A DNA stretch of 64,000 bases from Nostoc sp. B(2019). GTDB lineage: Bacteria; Cyanobacteriota; Cyanobacteriia; Cyanobacteriales; Nostocaceae. The translations under genes were made by a program, and so were the position numbers. Shown here one piece after another: positions 10,403 through 19,535 of the stretch. The notes under the pieces are model-generated. The model was not told the DNA's origin, searched no databases, and was given only the letters and a program-made list of their open reading frames with translations. The stretch spans positions 62,001 to 126,000 of the forward strand of contig NZ_WVID01000009.1 in assembly GCF_010091925.1 (NCBI RefSeq), given 5' to 3'. Position 1 is the stretch's first letter, and every line of letters starts with the position of its first letter.

Positions 10403-11176
10403 TCACAGTCGCCTTTCAACTATCAACATCCGCCGATAAGATAACCATCCACCTAAAACCATCACCGCAGCAAACACTAATAAAAATATAAAGTGTGATG
10501 TAATTTGATCAATCTCATCACCTCTAGCGGAAACTCCTACCAGAGCCTCGTTCATGTGATAAATGGGGTTGAATTTGGCAATATTAATTAATGTTGTGGG
10601 AAACAATGAACTGGGTAAAAATGCCCCGCCCAATATTAATAAAGGAACCCCAAAAGCTGCTACCAGCGCGTTAACATCTTCGATACGACGCGCCAATTGT
10701 GTACCCAAAATAAAGCCTAAGCCAACGTAAGCAACGATACTCAATAAAATAATTACGAGTCCCAATAAAATTGAACCTTTGAAGCTAGCACCCCAAAAGG
10801 CGGCGACAGTATAAACCAAGAGTGTTTGCCCAATTCCAATGCAACTATGAGCTAGAAAAATTCCCAAAAAATAAGATGTACCGCTTAAAGGAGAAATAAA
10901 CAGACGCTTGAGGGTTTGCTGTTCTCTTTCTGCAACTACGGTTGCGACGCTTCCACCCAAGCAGCTAAAAAATAGTGCTGCACCTACTAAGCTTGAGGGT
11001 GCAGCGTATTCAAAAGCCACATCTATTGATAGTTTTGCCCGTTCTGCTAAAATAAAGCCGCTGAGGATTAACACTGAAACGGGAAAAGTACTCCAAAAAA
11101 TTAGGCTGCGTCTGCGGCGCAAGAGTTCAATTAAGATGCGCTGGGTTACAGCTATGGTTTGACGCCAATACTTCAT
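10403..11176 (-). CDS. ABC-2 type transporter permease
   Basis: A 257-aa integral membrane protein with about six hydrophobic segments and the ABC-2 family layout: a cytoplasmic amphipathic start, two early helices, then EREQQTLKRLFISPLSG, which matches the conserved coupling segment, and a FNPIYHMNEAL motif before the last helices. It should form the membrane channel driven by the ATPase at 8495-9388 for export of a drug, lipid or polysaccharide-linked substrate. The substrate is not deducible. Confidence 0.9.
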   Translation of the reverse strand: MKYWRQTIAVTQRILIELLRRRRSLIFWSTFPVSVLILSGFILAERAKLSIDVAFEYAAPSSLVGAALFFSCLGGSVATVVAEREQQTLKRLFISPLSGTSYFLGIFLAHSCIGIGQTLLVYTVAAFWGASFKGSILLGLVIILLSIVAYVGLGFILGTQLARRIEDVNALVAAFGVPLLILGGAFLPSSLFPTTLINIAKFNPIYHMNEALVGVSARGDEIDQITSHFIFLLVFAAVMVLGGWLSYRRMLIVERRL

Positions 11177-11258
11177 TTTGTAAGGGGTTGGGAAGGAAGA
11201 TTTAAACGCAGAGGTACGCAGAGTAAAGCGCAGAGGGGCGCAGGGTAAAAATTAATTA

Positions 11259-12776
11259 TTAAAATCGTTGACCTGTAGTGACTTCAAATCTAACTTCTCC
11301 TTGGTCGCTAATTCCTAAGTCGCCTCGAATTAGTCCAAAGGGTGACTTGACTCGTAATCCTAAGCCGTAACCAAAGCCACTCCCTGGTTTACCTCGTAGT
11401 ACGCCGGGTTCTCCTAGCACTGTTTTACCAGACCCAAAATCTGAGCCGAAGTCAGTAAATATAACGCCTCCTATGGACTGAATAATTGGGAAACGATATT
11501 CCACAGAAGCCAAGCCATAAGTTCGACCACTGGCAACTTTACCATAACCGTAACCCCGTACAGAATCTAGTCCGCCAATATCAAAGGCGTTGGCTGGTGG
11601 AAAATCTCCGATGATTGTGCCAATTTGTAGATTAATCGCCAACATTTCTGGATTGTCAGTTGACTGATTGTTACCTATCCAGCTGACTGGTAAATATTGG
11701 ATATAGTCTCCGCGTAGTCGGTTGCTGGAAATATTGCCTAGTCCTATGGGAATCGCTTGTTCAGTGCTGAGGGTGAGGATTGATCCTTGAGTTGGATTTT
11801 CACGGCGATCGCGTTGATCTCTGGATACAGCAAATGATAATGTAAACAGGTCATCAATACCAGTACCGCTTAAAGAAAGGGGACTCCCTAATCTATCGAC
11901 TTGTGTCACATTGTAATCGCGATCGCGCAGGCTAATTCTGGTGTAGTTAAGAGCTACAGATGTATCCCAATCATCGAAAGATTTTAAAAGTGCTACAGAA
12001 CCGCCAAATCGTCCCTCGCGCACTTTGTCACCGTTAGACAGCCTGATATCTTCGTTGAAGGTTGAAGATAAATCTCGTGTGCGAAAACCTCTGATGCTAT
12101 AGCCTAAACGGTTTGTTTCTCCAGGACGATAAGGACTAGTGAACTGACCATAAAACTGGACATCTTTGCTACTTATCTGAAGAGTTGTATCTAGTTCATC
12201 GTTAAGACCGCTGATATTTGCATCTTCATAACCTATCTGACCAAAAAGCCCAATATCATCACTTTCGCCGCCTCCGAATTTTAGAGCAGGATAACGACGC
12301 TCTTTAATGTTATAGATAATGTTAACGCCAGAGGCATCTTCTTGCTGGAAAACATTGACTTGATCAAATGACTCTAATCTTCTGAGTCGTTGTAAGTCTG
12401 CTTGAAGTGCATCCTCACGGAATACCTCACCAGGTTTGAGTCTCAAAAGACCAATGATAAAATCTTTTTGGGTACGCCCCTGAATGGGCTGACCTTTGTC
12501 ATCAACTAACTTGCCTTTGTCATTAACAAAACGAATCTGGATATTGTTAACAACTTTCTGAGAAAACTCAATATTTTGAACACTTTCTGCTTTGGGTTTC
12601 TCTACTAAAGTCGAGCCTACATAATCACCGTATTTAGCATACCCGCGCTTAGGTTCCAATGTCACAATGCCACCAGTCCTATCCTGAGCAGAAGATTGGG
12701 AGTCTGCAAGCGCCTCTGGATTTTCCGCACCCACTAACATCGCCACTATTGAAACTGCAACTACTTGAACACGCAT
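11259..12776 (-). CDS. Outer-membrane Omp85/BamA-TamA family protein
   Basis: A 505-aa protein with an N-terminal signal peptide (cleavage near ALAD), a POTRA-like domain (about residues 80-160, with GxxF and VNIIYNIKERRYP strands) and a C-terminal 16-strand beta-barrel starting near residue 165. The barrel contains the lid-loop type VRGYGYGKVASGRTYGLASVEYRFPI and ends in VRFEVTTGQRF with a terminal Phe as needed for outer-membrane insertion. It has fewer POTRA domains than BamA and may be a paralogue used in protein or lipid export. It lies upstream of the ABC permease on the same strand. Confidence 0.9.
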   Translation of the reverse strand: MRVQVVAVSIVAMLVGAENPEALADSQSSAQDRTGGIVTLEPKRGYAKYGDYVGSTLVEKPKAESVQNIEFSQKVVNNIQIRFVNDKGKLVDDKGQPIQGRTQKDFIIGLLRLKPGEVFREDALQADLQRLRRLESFDQVNVFQQEDASGVNIIYNIKERRYPALKFGGGESDDIGLFGQIGYEDANISGLNDELDTTLQISSKDVQFYGQFTSPYRPGETNRLGYSIRGFRTRDLSSTFNEDIRLSNGDKVREGRFGGSVALLKSFDDWDTSVALNYTRISLRDRDYNVTQVDRLGSPLSLSGTGIDDLFTLSFAVSRDQRDRRENPTQGSILTLSTEQAIPIGLGNISSNRLRGDYIQYLPVSWIGNNQSTDNPEMLAINLQIGTIIGDFPPANAFDIGGLDSVRGYGYGKVASGRTYGLASVEYRFPIIQSIGGVIFTDFGSDFGSGKTVLGEPGVLRGKPGSGFGYGLGLRVKSPFGLIRGDLGISDQGEVRFEVTTGQRF

Positions 12777-12840
12777 ATTGGTAATCCGTTAGTGTTACCA
12801 AGTTTACGCTATAGATATATGTAAGTACCAACTTATACTA

Positions 12841-12868
12841 ATTCGTAATTCGTAATTCGTAATTCGTA
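12841..12868. repeat. Heptanucleotide tandem repeat (ATTCGTA x4)
   Basis: Four exact copies of a 7-bp unit, followed by a degenerate copy and, to about 12955, an inverted GCTACGC/GCGTAGC dispersed repeat. Such heptamer repeats (STRR) are typical of heterocystous cyanobacteria. They fill the 300-base gap between the Omp85 and TetR genes. Confidence 0.85.
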
Positions 12869-13076
12869 ATTTATAATACTCGCCAAAGGCGAGAAGCAAG
12901 CTACGTAATGGGCTACGCTCTAAGCGTAGCTATACCGGAGGCTTTACGTAATTCGTAATTGAGAAAGTCGTCCAGGGACAACATTTTATCTTCTATTTCC
13001 TGTACAGACGCGTAGACGCTCAAAGAGCGGTTTTTCGTAAGAGTATAATCGTGTTTCTATTCCTATCTCCTTTTAA

Positions 13077-13679
13077 TTATTGCGGTTTCAACCCATCCAA
13101 CAAAACGCCAATCATTTCATTTACCATCACTTCTTTGGGTGCAGCACCAGGAAAGGTTGTGGTGTATGGTATACTTTCCATCACAGATAAAAAGAATCCA
13201 GCTAGCAAATTGGGACGAATATCTCGAATTTCGCCTCGCTCTTGCGCTTGGATAAATGTCTGTCGAAGTGGCTCAAAGATAGATTGGTAGGAACAAGCCG
13301 AAAGCTTTTTGATGTTCTCCTCAGCCAACAAGGGCATATCTGTATGTACCATGCTCAAAAAATGGATGGGAGGCTGAGAAAGAAACCACCCAGCAACAGC
13401 ATGAAGTTGCGATCGCAAATCATGACTATTTTCTCCTATTGCCTGTTGTAATCCGATGCGGTGACGCTCAAACATCCGCTCGGTGACAGCGACAAAAAGT
13501 TGCTCTTTGCTGGCAAAGTGATAGTACAATGATGCCTGACGAATTCCCACCTCACAAGCTATATCCCTCATCGTCACTGCATTGTAACCTCGTGTGCGGA
13601 AAAGTCGTTCGGCCTCATCGAGAACGCGATTGTGTCCACTAGAGGACTCTTGCTTAGGAGAGGAGCGATCGCCTGACAT
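13077..13679 (-). CDS. TetR/AcrR family transcriptional regulator
   Basis: About 200 aa. The N-terminal helix-turn-helix is clear: DEAERLFRTRGYNAVTMRDI, then ACEVGIRQASLYYHFASKEQLF. The C-terminal ligand-binding domain is helical. The ATG at 13679 is preferred over an upstream TTG at 13685 and has TAGGTAGG ahead of it. The FAD/Rieske oxidoreductase is divergently transcribed, with a 268-base gap, and is the natural candidate target, though this is inferred from position only. Confidence 0.93.
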   Translation of the reverse strand: MSGDRSSPKQESSSGHNRVLDEAERLFRTRGYNAVTMRDIACEVGIRQASLYYHFASKEQLFVAVTERMFERHRIGLQQAIGENSHDLRSQLHAVAGWFLSQPPIHFLSMVHTDMPLLAEENIKKLSACSYQSIFEPLRQTFIQAQERGEIRDIRPNLLAGFFLSVMESIPYTTTFPGAAPKEVMVNEMIGVLLDGLKPQ

Positions 13680-13947
13680 CCCCAAACCTACCTAACGCTT
13701 AGTAGTCAATTATTAGATATTATATTACACTGTCAAATTGTTAACCTAAATTTTACAGCTTTATGTTCTGTCGATTAAAAATGTAGGCTAATAAAGTTGA
13801 TAGTGCAGTATTCTCAAAAGTTACAACACTTTCTCTCATTCTGTCAAAATGAATCTGTTTAGGATTCAGACATAAATGGGCAAAACCTGCAACTAATCTG
13901 CTAACTCATAGCCATTAATTCATCGTGAAGAGTTAATTTTGTCACCA

Positions 13948-15885
13948 ATGAGCCAACTATTTAATTCACTGGAATCATCTATCTCTCGTCGTACACTACT
14001 CAAGTTATTCGGCATTAGTGCGATTGCCGGATTAACAGGATACTCCCGGTTTACTAAGCCAAAGCCAACAGTTTTTCAAAAAGATATCCTCAACTTGCCA
14101 CGAATGTTGAATCAAGGTAAAAGTGTTGTAGTGATTGGGGGTGGTTTAGCAGGTTTAGCTTGTGCTTATGAATTGAGTCAACGGGGATTTGTTGTAACAC
14201 TTTTAGAAAAATCTCCCCAACTCGGCGGTAAAATTGCGAGTTGGGAAATAGAAGCTGCTGGTGAAACATTCAAGATGGAACATGGCTTTCATGGCTTTTT
14301 TCCGCAGTATTATAACCTGAATAGTATAGTAAGCGAGTTAGGGATTGTTGATAATTTTCAATCATTAAACTTTTATTCTGTTGTCTACCGCGATTCAAAA
14401 TATAAACCAGAGGTATTTCGCCCCAGTAATTCTGCATTTCCTTGGAATATTATAGATTTAGCGATCGCTTCTCCCAACCGCTTACGATGGGGAATTAATC
14501 TCACAAAAATCAAACATTTACAAGTCTTTCAAGCAATTACTGGTTTTCAGAGAGAAAAGAACTATCAACGGTTCGATAACATATCTGTTGCTGATTGGGT
14601 AAAAACAGAATTTCCCCAAGGTTTATACGACTTGTATTTTCTACCTTTCGCCAAATCTAGCTTGAATGCACCAGACGTGATGAGTGTCGGAGAACTCATG
14701 CAATTCTTCCATTTTTATTTTTTTGGCAACCCTGAAGGGCTAGCTTTTAATGGTACTAAAGATGATATGGGAACAAGTTTAGTACAACCTATCGCTAGAG
14801 AAATCCAACGTCATGGTGGCAAAATTATCACAGGTGCAACTGTAAGCGAAATTCCTGCTGTAAAAGGTAAGATTAATGCACTAAAATATTACGTTGGTAG
14901 TAATCAAAATAATGTGCCCTTTTGGGTAAAACGGAATTCAGTTGTTACTGACAAACAGATAGAATATTTTGGTGCGGCTGATGAAGTATTTGCTGTAACA
15001 TCTGGGGGTAAAGAAGCAATTTCTCTTACCTGTACTCATCAAGGTTGTACAGTGCAAATAGCAGCAGACAACAAGTTTCATTGCCCTTGTCATGGAGCAG
15101 TTTTTACTGCTGATGGTAAAGTTGTAAAAGGCCCTGCACAACGAGATTTACCTAAGTTTAAAGTACTACAACAGCAGGATGATGATTTACAACTAGTAGC
15201 AACGAATCAGGAATCGACATCACTAGAGACAATTCAAGCAGATTATTACGTCTTAGCTACTGATGTCCCTGGAGTGCAACAATTATGGAAGCGAGTGAGT
15301 GGAGATGTAGATCAAAAAGTGCGATCGCAAGTAGAAAAGTTAAGTATCGCTGATCCGTTTGCTGTTTGTCGTTTCTGGTTTGACCGCGATTTTGAGTGGG
15401 AACAGAGTAATTTTACTTCTTTATCTGGTTATCAACTCACAGACAGTATCACCCTTTATCACCGCATTCAAGAACAATTCATCGAATGGGCTAAACGTAC
15501 TGGTGGTAGCGTGGTTGAGTTACACGCTTACTGCTATAAAGCAAAAGAATTCCCCACCCAAGAAGCTTTGTTAACGAAATTTGAGCAGGAACTCTATGAA
15601 ATTGTTCCAGAGTTACAGCAAGCAAAAATACTGCATCGGGAATTAGTCAATCAAAATAACTTTTCGGGTTATCCGCCAAACAGTTATGCAGAACGTCCAG
15701 AAACTAGTACTAGTGTTTCTAACTTATTGTTTGCAGGAGATTGGGTGAAAATGCCTTTCCCTTGCGGCTTAATGGAACGGGCTGTTAGTAGTGGCTTATT
15801 AGCAGCCAATGAAATTTTATCCCGTGAAGGTTTGCAGAGGCGATCGCTTTTATCAGTGAATCCAGAGGGGCTGTTGCAAATTTAG
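13948..15885 (+). CDS. FAD-dependent amine-oxidase/carotene-desaturase-like protein with internal Rieske domain
   Basis: This 645-aa protein begins with a twin-arginine-like segment (SRRTLLKLFGISA), then a Rossmann FAD site VVVIGGGLAGLACAYELSQRG with LLEKSPQLGGK, typical of the phytoene desaturase/CrtU family. Inserted near residues 350-400 is a Rieske [2Fe-2S] domain with CTHQGCTV and CPCHGAVF ligands. The C-terminus has the FAD-binding LLFAGDWVKMPFPCGLMERAVSSG motif. It may desaturate or aromatise carotenoids (CruE/CrtU-like), but the substrate is not provable here. The ATG at 13948 is chosen over a TTG nine bases earlier. Confidence 0.88.
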   Translation: MSQLFNSLESSISRRTLLKLFGISAIAGLTGYSRFTKPKPTVFQKDILNLPRMLNQGKSVVVIGGGLAGLACAYELSQRGFVVTLLEKSPQLGGKIASWEIEAAGETFKMEHGFHGFFPQYYNLNSIVSELGIVDNFQSLNFYSVVYRDSKYKPEVFRPSNSAFPWNIIDLAIASPNRLRWGINLTKIKHLQVFQAITGFQREKNYQRFDNISVADWVKTEFPQGLYDLYFLPFAKSSLNAPDVMSVGELMQFFHFYFFGNPEGLAFNGTKDDMGTSLVQPIAREIQRHGGKIITGATVSEIPAVKGKINALKYYVGSNQNNVPFWVKRNSVVTDKQIEYFGAADEVFAVTSGGKEAISLTCTHQGCTVQIAADNKFHCPCHGAVFTADGKVVKGPAQRDLPKFKVLQQQDDDLQLVATNQESTSLETIQADYYVLATDVPGVQQLWKRVSGDVDQKVRSQVEKLSIADPFAVCRFWFDRDFEWEQSNFTSLSGYQLTDSITLYHRIQEQFIEWAKRTGGSVVELHAYCYKAKEFPTQEALLTKFEQELYEIVPELQQAKILHRELVNQNNFSGYPPNSYAERPETSTSVSNLLFAGDWVKMPFPCGLMERAVSSGLLAANEILSREGLQRRSLLSVNPEGLLQI

Positions 15886-16207
15886 AGTGGGGGACAAGGG
15901 AGACAAAGGGAATAAATAAACCACTATCTCCTGACTCTTGACTAATGACCCCTATCTATTAATACCAACAACCAATATTTTTCCTCGTTCAGTGTATAAA
16001 GAAACCAGCCAAATTGGCTACATGTCTTTGACTGCCTCTGTTAAAGTATTAAAAGTCAATTACTTGTGGGCTATATATACCGAGGTTTACTATATTTTCA
16101 AAAGCATTTAGCAAAGTCTGCTCATTTTGCTAGGCTAGCGGAACAACGTAAATTGCTGGTGTATTTTTTACAGCAGCAACAAGTAAAATGATCAGTTTTG
16201 GTTTATT
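15886..16207. other. Intergenic region after the FAD/Rieske gene
   Basis: About 320 bases, AT-rich. I see no gene or RNA in it apart from the hairpin at its right edge. Confidence 0.4.
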
Positions 16208-16243
16208 TACCTCGCCTATGTTGACGAAGGCGAGGTATTTTTT
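16208..16243. terminator. Bidirectional terminator hairpin
   Basis: A perfect nine-base stem TACCTCGCC/GGCGAGGTA with a 12-base loop, followed by TTTTTT. It lies between the convergent oxidoreductase and SMR genes and would end transcripts from both. Confidence 0.7.
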
Positions 16244-16562
16244 ATTTGCCTGAATTTATGCCGATTACACCCATGATTATCAAGGCGATCGATATGAGCT
16301 TGATGAGTGTAGCAGATTCACGGAACCAGATAATTCCAATGGTAGCAATTAGAATAGTTCCCAATCCAGCCCAGACAGAATAAGCTACACTTACTTCTAG
16401 TCTTTTGAGGGAAAGTGTCAAAAAAGTAAAACTAAGTCCATAGAGGACAAATATTAATACTGAAGGGACTATTCTAGTAAATCCTTGCGATAATTTCATG
16501 CAAGTTGTGCCTGAAACCTCAAAGAGGATTGCTGCAATTAAGTAAACCCAATTTATTGACAT
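16242..16562 (-). CDS. SMR family small multidrug exporter
   Basis: A 106-aa protein with four hydrophobic helices. The invariant membrane Glu is in LFEVSGTTCMKLSQGF and the family motif AYSVWAGLGT is present in helix 3, so it should act as a proton-coupled antiporter dimer for cationic compounds (EmrE-like) or guanidinium. No second SMR gene is adjacent, arguing for a homodimer. I searched by eye for a guanidine riboswitch upstream and saw none. Confidence 0.93.
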   Translation of the reverse strand: MSINWVYLIAAILFEVSGTTCMKLSQGFTRIVPSVLIFVLYGLSFTFLTLSLKRLEVSVAYSVWAGLGTILIATIGIIWFRESATLIKLISIALIIMGVIGINSGK

Positions 16563-17033
16563 ATATATTATGAACGTTTGCTTATGAGTCTTTTATTATC
16601 TCTATCAAAATTAAAAAAAGCAATAAGTTCAACTATTACCATTACTTGCATAAATCTCTCAATATTTTGCTCATAATCCCAAATTGAGATCCTTTGTATT
16701 GTTTCACATAAAACGGCGCTAAATTATGCTCGTCAGAGTGGGCATTGTCGGAAAGCCTTTCTGCTCGACCGCTTGAGGCTTATGGCATCTACTTTCTCTT
16801 CACCATAACCAAAACCTACATTAATATTTCAAGTCTACTTTTGTCGAGTTTACCGAACCCGAAATATTTCAGATTACCGTACCTTGTTTGATGTTCGGAA
16901 ATCATCATGAACGAAGTGATAAAAACCGAATTTACCCCACTATTATTTCTTATTACTATGAGAACAAAGCAAGGAATTAAATCCTGAATTGGTTGGTCAC
17001 AAAAATACTCATCACATTATACGAGGTAAAAAT
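16563..17033. other. Divergent intergenic region, SMR to hsp20
   Basis: About 470 bases holding both promoters. I see no CIRCE inverted repeat ahead of hsp20 and no other gene. Confidence 0.35.
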
Positions 17034-17483
17034 ATGACACTAGTACGTTGGAACCCTTGGCAAGAATTTAATGCAATGCAACGTCAAATTAATCGCTTAT
17101 TTGATGAAGACACCTTACCAACCGCATTCGTTGAAAGAAGCTTCTCCAGAGTTCCCGCTGCTGAGTTAAAAGAGACTGAAGATGCAATTCATCTGAAACT
17201 AGAACTTCCAGGAATTGAAGCTAAAGACTTGGATTTACAAGTTACACAGAATGCCGTATACCTGAGTGGTGAGCGAAAGTCTGAAGCTAAAACTGAAGAG
17301 AAAGGTGTAATCAAGAGCGAATTTCACTATGGTAAATTCCAACGCGTAATTCCTTTATCTGCTCGGATTCAAAATACCAATGTTACGGCAGAATATAAAG
17401 ATGGCATCTTGAATCTAACGCTACCCAAAGCTGAAGAAGAAAAGAACAAAGTTGTCAAAGTTAATTTGGCATCAGCTGGCTAA
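17034..17483 (+). CDS. Hsp20/alpha-crystallin small heat-shock protein
   Basis: A 149-aa ATP-independent holdase. The N-terminus MTLVRWNPWQEFNAMQRQIN is typical of bacterial class A small heat-shock proteins. The alpha-crystallin domain spans about residues 40-140 with the consensus GILNLTLPK (A-x-x-x-n-G-V-L motif) at its end. The ATG at 17034 is preceded by GAGG at a good distance, so the longer frame from 16989 is rejected. A strong terminator follows at 17526, making it a single-gene unit. Confidence 0.96.
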   Translation: MTLVRWNPWQEFNAMQRQINRLFDEDTLPTAFVERSFSRVPAAELKETEDAIHLKLELPGIEAKDLDLQVTQNAVYLSGERKSEAKTEEKGVIKSEFHYGKFQRVIPLSARIQNTNVTAEYKDGILNLTLPKAEEEKNKVVKVNLASAG

Positions 17484-17525
17484 TTTGCACTTTGATATGT
17501 AATCAATGCCGTCAAACTAAACTAA

Positions 17526-17557
17526 CAGCGCTCTCCTTTTGGAGAGCGCTTTTTAGT
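17526..17557 (+). terminator. Intrinsic terminator of hsp20
   Basis: A ten-base perfect stem AGCGCTCTCC/GGAGAGCGCT closed by TTTT and followed by a T-run. A textbook rho-independent terminator between hsp20 and the convergent ferredoxin gene. Confidence 0.9.
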
Positions 17558-17584
17558 GAGAATTACTGTGCTTGTACAGACTTG

Positions 17585-17884
17585 TTAGTTTAACGCATCC
17601 TCTCGATGGGTTTCGATGGTGCAGTCTGAAGTGGGATAGGCATAGCAGGTTAGGACATTTCCGGCAGCAATTTGATCGTCATCTAAGAAGTTTTGGTCTG
17701 ACTGATCAACTGAACCTGAAATTAGCTTACCGTTGCAGCTAGAACAAGAACCAGAGCGACACGAGTAGGGTAAATCTAAACCTTGTTCTTCGGCAGCGTC
17801 TAGGATGTACTCATCGTCAGCAACTTCAATTGTTTCATCTATCCCTTCAGCTTTGTTAAATAATCTGACTTTATAAGTTGCCAT
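17585..17884 (-). CDS. petF: Plant-type [2Fe-2S] ferredoxin
   Basis: A 99-aa soluble electron carrier. The cluster cysteines are at residues 42, 47, 50 and 80 ([10 protein letters not shown] and LTC), with the conserved LDDDQ and AYPTSD segments. It would accept electrons from photosystem I or another donor. The SSCNGK loop and [13 protein letters not shown] tail differ slightly from the abundant photosynthetic PetF and lean towards a minor isoform; the symbol denotes family level. It is next to a SemiSWEET gene on the same strand. Confidence 0.92.
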   Translation of the reverse strand: MATYKVRLFNKAEGIDETIEVADDEYILDAAEEQGLDLPYSCRSGSCSSCNGKLISGSVDQSDQNFLDDDQIAAGNVLTCYAYPTSDCTIETHREDALN

Positions 17885-17952
17885 GCAACAATCCCGCTCT
17901 TACATAAACTCCATTTTCGATACTACGGGTTTACGTGCTACTAGTCCAGACT

Positions 17953-18213
17953 TTACCTGTACTTGATCTTCAGCACCAAAATCACAGAAGCCAGAACTAA
18001 AGTGACAACGTTAGCTGCAATGATGGGTACATCGTGAACAGAAGTACCATAAACTAACCATAAAATAATACCTGTACACAGAATAATTAACATACTCCAA
18101 GAAAGGTCGTGGGCTGATTTTGACTGCCAAGTTTTAATGAGTTGAGGTACATAGGCGATAGTCGTCAGTACTCCTGCTACTAGCCCAAGAGTGGTTGTAA
18201 AGTCAAATTCCAT
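17953..18213 (-). CDS. SemiSWEET sugar transporter
   Basis: An 86-aa membrane protein with three hydrophobic helices and the PQ-loop motif YVPQLIKTW in helix 1. SemiSWEETs dimerise to form a facilitative sugar pathway through the membrane. Length is exactly that of the bacterial family. The sugar cannot be inferred. Confidence 0.92.
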   Translation of the reverse strand: MEFDFTTTLGLVAGVLTTIAYVPQLIKTWQSKSAHDLSWSMLIILCTGIILWLVYGTSVHDVPIIAANVVTLVLASVILVLKIKYR

Positions 18214-18300
18214 TTTTGTTCGTTACCTTATGTCTTTCAGATAAGTCAGATTATACGAGCAGAGAGATATCTGATTGAAAGCTACCATAATCTGGCTTTT

Positions 18301-19173
18301 TTATCTGGAAGCCAAAGTGAAAAATTCTGCGATCGCTCCAGCAAATCCCTCAAATGAACTATAATCTTTTGACACGATAGAGACATTTACACCTAACTTT
18401 TGAGCATTGGCAGCTGTATAAGGCCCAAAACAAGCAACAACACAATGTTCATAATCATTTTGTGAGTTGACCATTGTCAAAAAACTTTCCACTTCTGCCG
18501 TGCTACTAAAAGCAATTACATCTATAATTCCTTGACGAATTAGATTTAATTCAACACTATATATATTTTTGTCTAAGCCCTGCGTAATATATGTAGGTAT
18601 GCGAGTTGCTTGTATACCCAATTTCTGCAATTCTGAAATCAGGTTTGGTATGACATTAGGCTCAGGCAAACCAACAACTTCAGGAGCAGGTATTAGCACT
18701 TTTTTCTGATTAATTTGGGGAATTTTTGCTAATTCTGCCACAATTCCGGCTGGGCTAGATTCTGTTGGGATCAAATCCACCTGGCCACAAAAAGATAATA
18801 AGCTTTCTGAGTCTTTTCCCAAGGCACACAATTGACAATTTTGCAGCACAGATGTGGAAATATGTAAATCATTCATCCGGTCAAAAAATGCAGTGATGCC
18901 GTTTCTACTAGTAAAGAGAATCCAGTCAAATGCATCTATTTTTCTAAGAGCAGTATCTAACTCAGTGTAGTTTAACAAATGACAGGTTTCGATGGTTGGC
19001 ATGATAACCGGAAGTCCTCCTTTTTTAATGATTTGTTCAGAGAATCTAGAAGCATAGTTTCTTGGCGCTGTGACTAAAATTCTCTTGCCATACAAAGGTA
19101 ATTTGCTAGATGGAGTAAGCAGATTGATTGCTTCCGATTTGAAGTTAAGGGCAGATTGATTGAGATTTACCAT
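18301..19173 (-). CDS. Uroporphyrinogen-III synthase family protein
   Basis: A 290-aa protein with the two-lobed HemD fold: GKRILVTAPRNYASRFSEQI at the start of lobe 1, FDWILFTSRNGITAFF, then VIAFSSTAEVESF in lobe 2 and CFGPYTAANAQKLG near the end, all matching the hinge and active-site segments that cyclise hydroxymethylbilane to uroporphyrinogen III. That product feeds heme, chlorophyll and bilins. Cyanobacteria often hold more than one HemD-like protein, so whether this is the main enzyme is unclear. About 25 residues precede the domain. Confidence 0.85.
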   Translation of the reverse strand: MVNLNQSALNFKSEAINLLTPSSKLPLYGKRILVTAPRNYASRFSEQIIKKGGLPVIMPTIETCHLLNYTELDTALRKIDAFDWILFTSRNGITAFFDRMNDLHISTSVLQNCQLCALGKDSESLLSFCGQVDLIPTESSPAGIVAELAKIPQINQKKVLIPAPEVVGLPEPNVIPNLISELQKLGIQATRIPTYITQGLDKNIYSVELNLIRQGIIDVIAFSSTAEVESFLTMVNSQNDYEHCVVACFGPYTAANAQKLGVNVSIVSKDYSSFEGFAGAIAEFFTLASR

Positions 19174-19535
19174 ATTTTTGCTTAGCTTGTTTTTATTTTA
19201 AAAGCAATGCTCCATTCTCCTCATCTCAGTTAGAGGAAGTTTGAGGATTTATGCCACTAGGTACGCAAATTAAAGACGTTATATGTAGAGACGTTACATG
19301 TAACGTCTCTACAGGGTTTCGGGTTTTATTTATGTAGTTCATTTACCTGAAATCTGCTATATGTAGGTAGGTTGAGGAACGTAGACACCAAAGGTGGCTT
19401 CCTGGAGTGCAACTTAACGTTTTCAAGCCTTTGTTGGATTTCACTTACAATTATTAAGTTAATTAAGTTTCAGACTGCCAAGAAGGGCATAATTACATAA
19501 TTCGATGTTGTCAAGCTGTAATCAAAGGACTTAAT
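19174..19535. other. Divergent intergenic region with palindromic repeat
   Basis: About 360 bases between the HemD-like and HAD genes. It holds one copy of the 28-bp palindrome (19285-19312). Nothing else is recognised. Confidence 0.5.
19285..19312. repeat. Palindromic dispersed repeat, copy 1
   Basis: A perfect 28-base palindrome with half-site GTAGAGACGTTACA. Related copies occur at 25192, 27635 and 34050. Confidence 0.85.
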
